NCBI GenBank assembly: GCA_964351025.1
Contig: CAYGLV010000007.1
Location: 1-64,000 of the forward strand
DNA from: CAYGLV01 sp964351025
GTDB taxonomy: Bacteria > Actinomycetota > Thermoleophilia > Gaiellales > Gaiellaceae
Direction: 5' to 3'
DNA: 64,000 bases
The notes under the pieces were generated by a model. The model saw only the letters and a program-made list of their open reading frames with translations. It was not told the origin of the DNA and did no database searches. Of this stretch, positions 41,986-51,970 are shown one piece after another. Numbering within the stretch: position 1 is the stretch's first letter; each line of letters starts with the position of its first letter. The position numbers were made by a program, and so were the translations under genes.

Positions 41986-42073
41986 CGGAGCGGGGCGGAG
42001 TCGAACCGCACACCACGAAGGTGGTGGCTTCAGCCTCTAAGACCGGGTCCGCTACCGAGTGGCAACCCGCTCC
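41986..42073 (-). tRNA. tRNA-like sequence with long variable arm (possible degraded tRNA-Leu)
   Basis: On the minus strand an 88-base stretch has a perfect acceptor stem (GGAGCGG with CCGCTCC) and a canonical T loop in GCGGTTCGACTCCGC. A long variable arm is present (CACCAC-CTTC-GTGGTG). The D and anticodon arms pair poorly. The best anticodon loop is CTTAGAG (TAG, Leu), but the base after the acceptor is G. It may be a degenerate tRNA or an attachment-site remnant. Its 5' end overlaps the end of the gene at 42052-42630. Confidence 0.4.
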
Positions 42074-42630
42074 GTTGAGAGGGAGGGGTCCGGGGCTACG
42101 TTCCCCGGACCCTCTCCCGGCCGTTCCACCTCGCCGTCCCTACTCTGGACGTTCGTCGGCAGAACACTTCGTGCCCCTTGCTGCGGGGCGAGCTTGTAGA
42201 ACCCCTTGCGAACGCGTGTGACCTCGCCGCGCTTCGTCATGTTGCTGAGAGTCATCTCCAGCGCGTGACGCGCCTTTCGCGAGTCCTCCAGCAAACCGTC
42301 CTCGATCATCCGGGAGCGGATTTCCGAATGGGCGACCTCCCGGTGCGGGTCGCGTTCGAGAAGGCCAAGAACGGCATCCCGTTTCGACGGCTTCGGCACC
42401 AGGTCACCCTGCCCAGCCTCGTGAGCGCGCATTGCCTGCCAGATGGCAAGACGGCGATTCAGCGATTCGATCGCAGCTTCAATCGTCCCCTTCTGGTGCT
42501 CAAGGGCCTTCAGGTGTGCTCGGATCGAGGCGATTGGGAACGAGCCCACCCAGTCGTCGAGCTGCGCCTCCAGATGCCCGATCGGAAGATCCTGCGGATG
42601 TTCAAGCTCTGCGTGTTGGTGCAGCTTCAT
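42052..42630 (-). CDS. hypothetical protein with coiled coil and winged helix
   Basis: The 192-residue protein has a helical, partly coiled N-terminal half (HLEAQLDDWVGSFPIASIRA, EHQKGTIEAAIESLNRRLAI). A winged-helix-like domain follows at about residues 90-155 (HREVAHSEIRSRMIEDGLL, then TLSNMTKRGEVTRVRKGFYKL). The final 35 residues are low complexity, and the last few are encoded by the tRNA-like sequence, so the 3' end may be displaced. TACCCT plus seven bases precedes the ATG. Base composition differs from its neighbours, suggesting an insertion. Confidence 0.5.
   Translation of the reverse strand: MKLHQHAELEHPQDLPIGHLEAQLDDWVGSFPIASIRAHLKALEHQKGTIEAAIESLNRRLAIWQAMRAHEAGQGDLVPKPSKRDAVLGLLERDPHREVAHSEIRSRMIEDGLLEDSRKARHALEMTLSNMTKRGEVTRVRKGFYKLAPQQGARSVLPTNVQSRDGEVERPGEGPGNVAPDPSLSTERVATR
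42086..42112. repeat. 10-bp perfect hairpin
   Basis: GGGTCCGGGG and CCCCGGACCC flank a seven-base loop; beyond a bulge, GAGA and TCTC continue the stem. It is inside the 3' end of the hypothetical gene and just 5' of the tRNA-like sequence. It may act as a terminator-like or recombination-associated structure. Confidence 0.45.
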
Positions 42631-42861
42631 CTGGACGAGGGTACTCGCACCTCCGGACGGACGAACTCAACATGCGCTGTCTCCCTGTTGAGGACCCGGA
42701 CAAAACCCCTGCAAATGCCGGACCTCAAGCTTTCAGGCCAAACCACTCACAGTTCAACCTGAAGGTGTGGGTTACTTGCCGTGAAGGGAACATCCCACCG
42801 ATTGTCGATTTCGGGCGCAGCCGTTCGTCGTCCTGCTGCAAGCACGCAACAGGAGGTCTCC

Positions 42862-43203
42862 GTGAAGTACATGGCGTTGATCTACACCGACGGGCGAGGC
42901 ACCGAGCCCGCGGTGTTGGAGAAGTACATGGCATTCGCGCAGAGCGCGCGTGCCGCGGGCGTCAACCTCGGCGGCAACGAGCTCGCACCCGTCGCGAGCG
43001 CGACCACCGTGCGCGTCCGGGACGGCGAGACCCTGGTCACCGACGGCCCATACGCCGAGGCGAAGGAGCACCTGGGCGGCTACTTCCTGCTCGAGTGCGC
43101 CACGTTCGACGAGGCGGTCGACTGGGCCGCGAAGGTCCCGGGCGCCGAGCACGGCGCCGTTGAGGTGCGAGCGGTTCACGTCGCCGAGGAGGCAGGGTCG
43201 TGA
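42862..43203 (+). CDS. YCII-related (DGPF) protein
   Basis: A 113-residue YCII-fold protein: KYMALIYTDGRG, TTVRVRDGETLVTDGPYAE (the DGPF-type motif), GGYFLLECATFDEAVDWAAK. GTG start with a perfect AGGAGG five bases upstream. The 230 bases before it hold only an imperfectly explained inverted repeat (CTCAACA 42666-42672 with TGTTGAG 42686-42692). YCII genes of this type accompany ECF42 sigma factors. It overlaps the second YCII gene by four bases. Confidence 0.85.
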   Translation: MKYMALIYTDGRGTEPAVLEKYMAFAQSARAAGVNLGGNELAPVASATTVRVRDGETLVTDGPYAEAKEHLGGYFLLECATFDEAVDWAAKVPGAEHGAVEVRAVHVAEEAGS

Positions 43204-43559
43204 AGTACGCACTGATGGTCTACAGCGACCAGTCCGCCTGGCTCCGTATGACCGAGGAGGAGGCGCTCGCAGCGCGCGAGGCCTCGATGCCGAAATGGAT
43301 CGCCCTCTTCGAGGAGCTGGCAAAGGTCGACCCGGGCGTGGACGGCAGCGAGCTCGAGGCAGGGGCCGAGGCTCGCACCGTGCGCGTGCGCAACGGCGAG
43401 CGGCTCGTCACGGACGGCCCCTTCGCCGAGACGAAGGAGCTGATCGGCGGCGTCTTCATCCTCGATGCCCCGGATCTCGACGAGGCGATCCGGCTCGCTG
43501 CGCTGATCCCGGCCGCCGCGTACGGCTCGATCGAGGTCAGGCCGATCGTCGAGCATTGA
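43200..43559 (+). CDS. YCII-related (DGPF) protein
   Basis: The 119-residue paralogue: KYALMVYSDQSAWLRMTEEE, TVRVRNGERLVTDGPFAETK with the exact DGPF, GVFILDAPDLDEAIRLAALI. GTG start overlapping the previous stop (GTGA). Its stop overlaps the TTG of the sigma gene (TTGA). Exact biochemical role unknown; such proteins are thought to be accessory to ECF42 regulation. Confidence 0.87.
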   Translation: MKYALMVYSDQSAWLRMTEEEALAAREASMPKWIALFEELAKVDPGVDGSELEAGAEARTVRVRNGERLVTDGPFAETKELIGGVFILDAPDLDEAIRLAALIPAAAYGSIEVRPIVEH

Positions 43560-44509
43560 GCGAGGTTGCCCGCGTCTTCCGCGAGGAGTGGGGACGTGCA
43601 GTCTCGATCCGCATCCGGCGCGAGCGCACGCTGGCGCGCAAGCGCGAGCAGCTCCTCGCCGCGCTCGAGCGCCTGCCCACCCACGACGAGGAGGACGACG
43701 TGAGCGCGATCCCCGACGACCGCCTGGCGCTCGTCTTCACCTGCTGCCACCCGGCGCTCGCCGCCGAGGCACGCGTCGCGCTGACGCTGCGCGAGGTCGG
43801 CGGCCTGGCGACCCCGCAGATCGCCCGAGCCTTCCTCGTTGGCGAGCCGGCGATGGCGCAGCGGCTCGTGCGGGCCAAGCGGAAGATCCGCGAGGCCGGC
43901 ATCCCCTTCCGCGTGCCGCCCGACCACCTCCTCCCGGAGCGTCTCGGATCGGTGCTCGCGGTGCTCTACCTCGTCTTCAACGAGGGCTACTCGGCGACCG
44001 GCGGCGAGGAGCCCCTGCGCCGGGAGCTCTGCGACGAGGCGATCCGGCTCGCGAAGCTGCTCGCGGTGTTGATGCCGGACGAGCCGGAGGCCCTCGGGCT
44101 GCTCGCCCTCATGCTTCTTCAGGACTCGCGTCGGGAGGCCCGCTTCGGCCCGGACGGCGGTCTCGTGCTGCTCGAGGACCAGGACCGCGCGCGCTGGGAC
44201 GGCACCCGGGTCGCCGAGGGGCTGCGGGCGCTCGACCGGGCGCTCTCCCGCCGGCGGGCTGGGCCGTACCAGCTCCAGGCGGCGATCGCCGCCTGCCACG
44301 CCGAGGCGAAGCGGCCCGAGGACACCGACTGGCCTCAGATCGCACTCCTCTACGGCGAGCTGCTGCGCGTCGAGCACTCCCCGGTGGTCGAGCTCAACCG
44401 CGCCGTCGCCGTGGCGATGGCCGAGGGCGCGGAGCGCGGGCTCGAGCTCCTCGATGCGATCGAGGGCCTCGCCGGCTACCACCTCCTCCATTCGGCGCGG
44501 GCCGACCTC

Positions 44510-44533
<24 letters not shown>
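43556..44533 (+). pseudogene. ECF42-type sigma factor lacking region 2 and C-terminal end
   Basis: The frame starts with TTG as SEVARVFREEWGRAVS, which in the family leads into sigma region 2. Here it jumps straight to IRIRRERTLARKREQLLA, the sequence that follows region 2. About 48 residues, including the -10-binding and core-binding helices, are missing without a frameshift. Region 4 (LREVGGLATPQIARAFLVGE) and the long C-terminal TPR-like extension (LYLVFNEGYSATGGEEPLRR) are intact. Homology stops at LLRRLGRRE, near 44533, about 25 residues short. The frame then runs on antisense to ligD until 45139. Confidence 0.75.
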
Positions 44534-46558
<2,025 letters not shown>

Positions 46559-46625
46559 GTCGGCATTCTCCCCAAAGTGCTTGGCAGCACGAGAGAAATC
46601 CCTGCTCGCAGGGATGTCGCAGGTC

Positions 46626-46653
46626 GGGGATAAGCCTGTGGATACTGTGGATC
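46626..46653. promoter_or_regulatory. cluster of DnaA-box-like sequences
   Basis: On the minus strand GATCCACA, TATCCACA and TTATCCCC lie within 28 bases, each close to the DnaA consensus TTATCCACA. They sit between accA and ligD, overlapping the accA stop. Confidence 0.35.
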
Positions 46654-47584
46654 AGGCGAGAACGCCCATGGTCCGGAACTTCGCCCGCCGCCGCCGCCGC
46701 AGCTCGTCGGAGGGGATCCCCGCCACGTCGTCGAGCGCAAGCGCAAGCGCCTCGCCGAGCAGGCGGGCGGCACCGTCGGGATCGGCGTGGGCCCCGCCCG
46801 GCGGCTCGGGCACGATGCCGTCGATCACGCCCAGCTCGAGGCAGTGGACGGCGTCGGGCTTGAAGGCGGCGGCGGCCTTGCGCGCCTGCGAGGCGTCACG
46901 CCAGAGGATCGCCGCGCAGCCCTCGGGAGAGATCACCGAGTAGATCGCGTTCTCCTGCATCAGCACGCGATCGGCAAGCGCGATCGCAACCGCACCGCCC
47001 GAGCCGCCCTCGCCGATGATGCACGCCACGGTCGGCACGCCGAGCCGCGCCATCACGGCCTGCGAGCGGGCGATCGCACCGCCCTGGCCGTGCTGCTCGG
47101 CGGCCACGCCGGGATACGCGCCCGGCGTGTCCACGAGCGTCACCACGGGAAAGCCGTGCCGATCGGCGAGCTCCATCACGCGCATCGCCTTGCGGTAGCC
47201 CTCCGGGTACGCCATGCCGAAGTTGCGCTCGGTGCGCTCCTTGATGTCCCGCCCCTTCTGGTGCCCGATCAGCGCCACCGTCCGGCCGGCGAGCTTGCCG
47301 AGCCCCGTCACCAGCGCCGCATCGTCCGCACGGCCGCGATCGCCGTGCAGCTCGAACCAGTCCTCGAGGATCCGCTCGACGTAGTCGGGCGTGTACGGGC
47401 GGTCCTCGTGACGAGCCAGCTCGACGGAGCGCCAGATGTCCTCGTCGGTGGTCTCCGACTGCAGCCGCTCGAGCTGCCGCTGCAGCCGCTCGACCTCACC
47501 GGAGACCTTCGTGCCCCGCAGGAGGCTGACGCCGCCGAGCTTGGCGAGCTTCTCGCGCAGGCGGATCTCGGCGTCGCGCGCCAT
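46652..47584 (-). CDS. accA: acetyl-CoA carboxylase carboxyltransferase alpha subunit
   Basis: The 310-residue alpha subunit transfers carboxyl from biotin to acetyl-CoA, giving malonyl-CoA. It shows the N-terminal helical region, FELHGDRGRADDAALVTGLG, NFGMAYPEGYRKAMRVMELA, VTLVDTPGAYPG and GEGGSGGAVAIALADRVLMQ. ATG 47584 overlaps the accD stop by one base (TGATG). The biotin carboxylase and carrier genes are not in the window. Confidence 0.95.
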   Translation of the reverse strand: MARDAEIRLREKLAKLGGVSLLRGTKVSGEVERLQRQLERLQSETTDEDIWRSVELARHEDRPYTPDYVERILEDWFELHGDRGRADDAALVTGLGKLAGRTVALIGHQKGRDIKERTERNFGMAYPEGYRKAMRVMELADRHGFPVVTLVDTPGAYPGVAAEQHGQGGAIARSQAVMARLGVPTVACIIGEGGSGGAVAIALADRVLMQENAIYSVISPEGCAAILWRDASQARKAAAAFKPDAVHCLELGVIDGIVPEPPGGAHADPDGAARLLGEALALALDDVAGIPSDELRRRRRAKFRTMGVLA

Positions 47585-48432
47585 CAGGCCTTCGCGAAGA
47601 GCCGGAGCAGGCGGCCGAGAGTCGCGCGCAGCTCGGGTCGCGGAACGACCGCGTCGAGGTGGCCGAAGCGGAGGTTCTGCTCGGCACGGCCGAAGTCGTC
47701 GGGCAGCTTCTCGCGCGTCGTCTGTGCGACGACCCGCGGCCCGGCGAACGACATCAGCGCGCCCGGCTCGGCGATCAGGACGTCGCCGAGGCTCGCGAAG
47801 CTCGCGAGCAGGCCGCCTGTCGTCGGATGGGTCATGACGCTGATCAGCGGGCAGCCGGCGTCCCGCAGCTCCTCGACCGCGCACACCGTCTTCGGCAGCT
47901 GCATCAGCGCGAGGATCCCCTCCTGCATGCGCGCCCCGCCCGAGGCGGAGACCGAGACGACGGGGAGCCTGGCCTCGACGGCGCTCTCGCACGCCAGCGC
48001 GAACTTCTCGCCCGTGACGCTGCCCATCGACCCGCCCATGAACGAGAAGTCCATGACTGCGAGCTCGCACGGCAACCCTTCGATCGCCGCTCGACCGATC
48101 ACCATCGCGTCGCCGAGCCCGGTCGCCAGCTCCGCCTCGGCGAGCCGCTCTGCGTACGGCCTCAGGTCGAAGAAGTCGAGCGGGTCCGCCGAGCGCAGCT
48201 CAGCGGCCTCCTCGGCGAAGCTGCCCTCGTCGACGAGCTGCGCGATCCGCTCCCAGGCATGGACGGCGAAATGGTGGCCGCATTGCGGGCAGACGCGGAG
48301 CGACGCCTCCAGCTCGTTGTCGCGGTAGTGCGAGCCGCAGCCCGGGCACGTGTTCGGATGAGCCTTCCCGGCCGGAGCGGCCGGGGCGTTCTTGTGCTCG
48401 ATCGAGACATCGGTCCGGCTGCTGGACACCAC
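47584..48432 (-). CDS. accD: acetyl-CoA carboxylase carboxyltransferase beta subunit
   Basis: The 282-residue beta subunit has the N-terminal zinc ribbon CPGCGSHY and VCPQCGHHF. LRSADPLDFFDLRPYAERL, VMDFSFMGGSMGSVTGEKF and SASGGARMQEGILALMQL follow. GTG start at 48432 (a second GTG follows immediately). It precedes accA and lies 31 bases after the arginase-like gene. Confidence 0.95.
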   Translation of the reverse strand: MVSSSRTDVSIEHKNAPAAPAGKAHPNTCPGCGSHYRDNELEASLRVCPQCGHHFAVHAWERIAQLVDEGSFAEEAAELRSADPLDFFDLRPYAERLAEAELATGLGDAMVIGRAAIEGLPCELAVMDFSFMGGSMGSVTGEKFALACESAVEARLPVVSVSASGGARMQEGILALMQLPKTVCAVEELRDAGCPLISVMTHPTTGGLLASFASLGDVLIAEPGALMSFAGPRVVAQTTREKLPDDFGRAEQNLRFGHLDAVVPRPELRATLGRLLRLFAKA

Positions 48433-48463
48433 GAGATCTTAGACCTGCCTCTCCAGAACGGGG

Positions 48464-49243
48464 TTACAACCCGAGGGCAGCGAGGAGGCGCGCGACCGGG
48501 GCGACGTTCGCGGGGTCGGGCAGGAGGCCCGTGACGCCCACCCCCACCACGGCGGCGCGCGCGGCAACCTCGCGCAGCACCTGCTCGGCCGCCTCGAGCG
48601 AGAGGCCGCCGGACTCGGGCATGAAGCAGGCGATCGCGGACGGGTCGAGGGAGTCGCAGTCCAGCGCGACGTACACCCGCTCGGCGCCCTCGAGCGCGGC
48701 AGCCACACCCTCGGCGCCCACCCGCAGGCCGCTCGTGGCGATGAACTCCTCCTCCGGCTGGTCGAGGTTGCGTGCGCCGATAAGTGCGACGTTCCCGGGC
48801 GCAACGGCCCCGTCGTCGAGCAGCATCCGCAGCGGCATCCCCCAGAGGTTCCCGGACGGGGACGACTCAGGGGTGTTGAGATCGCCGTGCGCGTCGAGCC
48901 AGACCACCGCGAGCGGGCCGTCCCGGCGCACGGCAAGCCCCTCGACCGCGCCGATGTGAGCGCAGCAGCAGCCGCCGAGGACGAGGGGCCGCTCGGGCAG
49001 CGCGGCAGCAAGCGCCAGCGACTGAGCGGCGAGCGTGTCCTCCTCGATGCTCCCGGTCTCCGGGTAGGGCAGCTCGAGCGCGGCCGCGTCAGCCATGGCC
49101 TCACCGCCGACGCCCCAGGCGCGCGGTACCCGGACGAGCCCCGCGGCAAACACGTGCCCGCAGACGTGGCACTCGTAGCGGGAGCTCACCGCGACCACGG
49201 TGAGCGTCTCGCAAGCAGGGCAGCGGGCGCGTAGGCGGGACAT
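48464..49243 (-). CDS. arginase-like protein with N-terminal zinc ribbon
   Basis: The 259-residue protein starts with a zinc ribbon (CPACETLTV, ECHVCGHVF). A ureohydrolase fold follows: VVWLDAHGDLNTP and YVALDCDSLDPSAIACFMPE supply four metal-binding Asp and one His. The usual GGDHS, whose His binds manganese, reads GGCCCAHIG. Catalytic activity is therefore uncertain: it may be a modified metalloenzyme or a regulator. It starts ten bases after the HAD gene and runs toward accD. Confidence 0.7.
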   Translation of the reverse strand: MSRLRARCPACETLTVVAVSSRYECHVCGHVFAAGLVRVPRAWGVGGEAMADAAALELPYPETGSIEEDTLAAQSLALAAALPERPLVLGGCCCAHIGAVEGLAVRRDGPLAVVWLDAHGDLNTPESSPSGNLWGMPLRMLLDDGAVAPGNVALIGARNLDQPEEEFIATSGLRVGAEGVAAALEGAERVYVALDCDSLDPSAIACFMPESGGLSLEAAEQVLREVAARAAVVGVGVTGLLPDPANVAPVARLLAALGL

Positions 49244-49253
49244 CACGCCGCCC

Positions 49254-49931
49254 TCATGCCGGGACGAGCTCGTCGAGGGTGTCGGGCAGCGCTCGCAGGT
49301 CGGGCAGCTCCCGTGTCGGGATCGCTCCAGGGGGCGCGTGCTCGTCGAGCCGGTTGATCCAGACCGATGTGAGGCCGAGCTCGTTCGCCGGCGCGATGTC
49401 GTGGAAGAGGCTCGCGGCGACATGCACGTGCCGCTCACCTCGCACGCGCACGCGCTCGCCGAGTGCCTCCCAGTGGCGATGGGCGGGCTTGTACGACCCG
49501 ATCTCCTCCGCGACCACGACCTCGTCGAACGGAACGCCGATCTGCGCCTGCGACGCGGCGATCAGGTCGCGGTCGCTGTTCGAGAGGATTGCGAGCTGCC
49601 AGCCGCGGGCCCGTGCCTCGTCGAGCGCAGCGGACACCTCGGGGAACGAGGGCCACTTCGGCAGCGAGTCGGCGAGCGCGCCCTCCTCGCCCTCGGGCAG
49701 CGCGAGCCCGTGCTCGGAGGCGAGCCTGACCAGCGTCTCGGTCAGCACCTCGCGGTAGCTGCGGTAGGCCTCGGCCTGAACGATGGGCTCGAGCTCGTGG
49801 TAGCGCGTGAGCAGACGCGGCGCCTGCTCGACTCCGAAGAGCCGCTCGAGCTCTCCGCCGATGCCCCCGTTCCAGTCCACGAGCGTGCCGTAGCAGTCGA
49901 AGGTCGCCCATCTCGGCGCAGTCACAAGCAT
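49254..49931 (-). CDS. haloacid dehalogenase-type HAD hydrolase
   Basis: A 225-residue type II haloacid-dehalogenase-like protein. Motif I is TFDCYGTLVDWNGG with nucleophile Asp, motif II LAILSNSDRD, motif III SYKPAHRHWEA and motif IV HVAASLFHDIAPANELGL. The substrate may be a 2-haloacid or a phosphate ester. A GTG two codons in is another possible start. It lies 45 bases after fabF in the same direction. Confidence 0.82.
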   Translation of the reverse strand: MLVTAPRWATFDCYGTLVDWNGGIGGELERLFGVEQAPRLLTRYHELEPIVQAEAYRSYREVLTETLVRLASEHGLALPEGEEGALADSLPKWPSFPEVSAALDEARARGWQLAILSNSDRDLIAASQAQIGVPFDEVVVAEEIGSYKPAHRHWEALGERVRVRGERHVHVAASLFHDIAPANELGLTSVWINRLDEHAPPGAIPTRELPDLRALPDTLDELVPA

Positions 49932-49976
49932 GCACTCTAGTCCGAGAGCAGAGGCTCCCGGCGCGGGTACGACTTG

Positions 49977-51245
49977 CTACGCGGAGTAACGGCCGACGAC
50001 GATCGAGGCGTTGTGGCCGCCGAAGCCGAAGGAGTTCGAGACACCGATGTCGATCGTTGCCTCTCGCGCCTCGTTCGGGATCACGTCGAGATCGCAGGTC
50101 GGGTCCGGCGTGTCGTAGTTGATCGTCGGCGGCAGCACCCCGCGCTGAACGGCGAGCACGGTGAAGATCGCCTCCATCGCGCCGCCGGCGCCGAGGCAGT
50201 GGCCGGTCGCGCCCTTGGTCGAGGAGATCGGGACGGTGTAGGCGAGCTCCTCGCCGAGGGCGAGCTTGATCACGCGCGTCTCGGCGGTGTCACCGAGCGG
50301 GGTCGCGGTGCCGTGCGCGTTGATGTAGCCGATCTGCGCAGGCTCGATGCCCGCGTCGGCGAACGCCATCGTCATCGCCCGCGCCGGGCTGACCCCGGTC
50401 GGGTCGGGCTCCGTGATGTGGTTGGCGTCCGCGGAGAGCCCGTAGCCGAGCAGCTCGCAGTAGATCTTCGCCCCGCGGGCGAGCGCGTGCTCGAGCTCCT
50501 CGAGCACGAGGATCGCGGCGGCCTCGCCCATCACGAAGCCGTCGCGCCCGGCGTCGAACGGACGGGATGCGCGTGCGGGATCGTCCATCCGACGCGAGAG
50601 CGCCCGCATCGCTGCGAAGCCGGCGATGCCGACCTGCGTGATCGGCGCCTCGGCGCCGCCCGCGAGCATCACGTCCGCACGCCCGAGCCGGATCGCGTCC
50701 GCGCTCTCCCCGATCGCCATGTTCGAGGCGGCGCACGCAGTGCACTGGGCCGAGAGCGGGCCCTTCGTGCCGAGCTCCATCGACACCCACCCCGCGCCGA
50801 GGTTCGGGATGATCGCCGGAATCGCGAACGGGTTCACGCGGTCGGGCCCACGCTCGCGCAACGTGTCCGTGCAGTCCTGGAACGACTTGAGGCCGCCGAT
50901 GCCCGTGCCAACGGCCGCGCCGACGCGTTCGGCCTCGGAAGCGATATCGAGCCCCGCGTCGGCCTCCGCCTGGCGGGCCGCGCCGAGCACCAGGTGGGTG
51001 AAGCGGTCCATCCGGCGCGCGGCCTTGTAGTCCACGTACTGCACGGGGTCGAAGTCCTTCACCTCACAGGCAAAGTCCACCGCGAAGCCCGTGGTGTCGA
51101 ACTGCGTGATCCGCCCGGCGCCGGACGCGCCCGCGATCAGCGCAGCCCAGGTGGACTCGACGTCGTTGCCGAGCGGCGTCACCGCCCCGAGGCCGGTGAT
51201 CACGACCCTGCGTCTGCCGTTTGAGGAGCTCAACGTGTGGTTCAC
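49977..51245 (-). CDS. fabF: 3-oxoacyl-ACP synthase II
   Basis: The condensing enzyme for chain elongation, 422 residues. It has VVITGLGAVTPLGNDV, the active cysteine in AQCTACAASNMAIGE, the first His in NAHGTATPLGDTAE, and the second His in KGATGHCLGAGG. GTG start overlapping the fabG stop (GTGA). An acpP gene, often found between fabG and fabF, is absent. Confidence 0.96.
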   Translation of the reverse strand: MNHTLSSSNGRRRVVITGLGAVTPLGNDVESTWAALIAGASGAGRITQFDTTGFAVDFACEVKDFDPVQYVDYKAARRMDRFTHLVLGAARQAEADAGLDIASEAERVGAAVGTGIGGLKSFQDCTDTLRERGPDRVNPFAIPAIIPNLGAGWVSMELGTKGPLSAQCTACAASNMAIGESADAIRLGRADVMLAGGAEAPITQVGIAGFAAMRALSRRMDDPARASRPFDAGRDGFVMGEAAAILVLEELEHALARGAKIYCELLGYGLSADANHITEPDPTGVSPARAMTMAFADAGIEPAQIGYINAHGTATPLGDTAETRVIKLALGEELAYTVPISSTKGATGHCLGAGGAMEAIFTVLAVQRGVLPPTINYDTPDPTCDLDVIPNEAREATIDIGVSNSFGFGGHNASIVVGRYSA

Positions 51246-51970
51246 ATTCCGAGGCCGCCGTCGACGAGGAGCACAGCGCCCGTGATGAACGCGGCCTCGT
51301 CGGAGCAGAGGAAGCGTACCGCCCCGGCCACGTCCTCCGGGTCGCCAAGCCGCTCGAGCGGCGTCGCGCCGAGCATCGCGCTCGTCGCCTCCTCCGGCAG
51401 CACCTCGGTCAACTGCGTCTTCACATAGCCCGGCGCGACGACGTTCGCGCGCACGTTGCGGCTCCCGAGCTCACGGGCGAGCGACTTCGTGAAGCCGATG
51501 ATCCCCGCCTTCGACGCCGAGTAGTTCGCCTGGCCCGGATTGCCGTGAACGCCGACGATCGAGGAGACGTTCACGATCGCCCCCGCGCGCTTCTTCATCA
51601 TCCCGCGCGCGGCGGCACGGCAGGTGTAGAAGACCGAGGAGAGGTTCGTTTCGATCACGGTGTGCCAATCGTCGTCGGACATGCGCAGCAGCAGGCCGTC
51701 GCGGGTCAGGCCGGCGTTGTTGACGAGAATGTCGAGGTCGCCCGCCGCCTCGACGAGCGCCTTCGCCGACTCCGGATCGGAGACGTCGGCCTGGACCGCG
51801 CGGCCGCCACACTCCACCGCCACCGCCTGCGCCTCGTCGGCGCCGGAGCGGTAGCCGACGATGACCGAGGCGCCTGCACGTCCCAGCTCGAGCGCGATCG
51901 CCCGGCCGATCCCGCGCGAGGCCCCGGTGACCAGCGCCGTGCGCCCTTCGAGCGAACAGAACTCAGGCAG
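51242..51970 (-). CDS. fabG: 3-oxoacyl-ACP reductase, probable CTG start
   Basis: An SDR reductase of about 242 residues. Homology begins at CSLEGRTALVTGASRGIGRA and continues through NNAGLTRDGLLLRM, the catalytic NVSSIVGVHGNPGQANYSAS and SKAGIIGFTKSLARELG. No ATG, GTG or TTG lies in frame before residue 49, inside the conserved fold. The nearest plausible start is CTG at 51970, overlapping the fabD stop by eight bases with AAGAGG nine bases upstream. Starting at GTG 51823 would delete the NADP-binding loop. Confidence 0.88.
   Translation of the reverse strand: MPEFCSLEGRTALVTGASRGIGRAIALELGRAGASVIVGYRSGADEAQAVAVECGGRAVQADVSDPESAKALVEAAGDLDILVNNAGLTRDGLLLRMSDDDWHTVIETNLSSVFYTCRAAARGMMKKRAGAIVNVSSIVGVHGNPGQANYSASKAGIIGFTKSLARELGSRNVRANVVAPGYVKTQLTEVLPEEATSAMLGATPLERLGDPEDVAGAVRFLCSDEAAFITGAVLLVDGGLGM

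Noticed and set aside
41986..42073. Selenocysteine tRNA
   Set aside because: An eight-pair acceptor, long variable arm and terminal G resemble selC, but there is no TCA anticodon and no selA or selB gene nearby.
41752..42078. 108-codon plus-strand frame and 80-codon minus-strand frame near mrfA
   Set aside because: Neither shows a recognisable fold, ribosome site or promoter, and the first overlaps the tRNA-like sequence.
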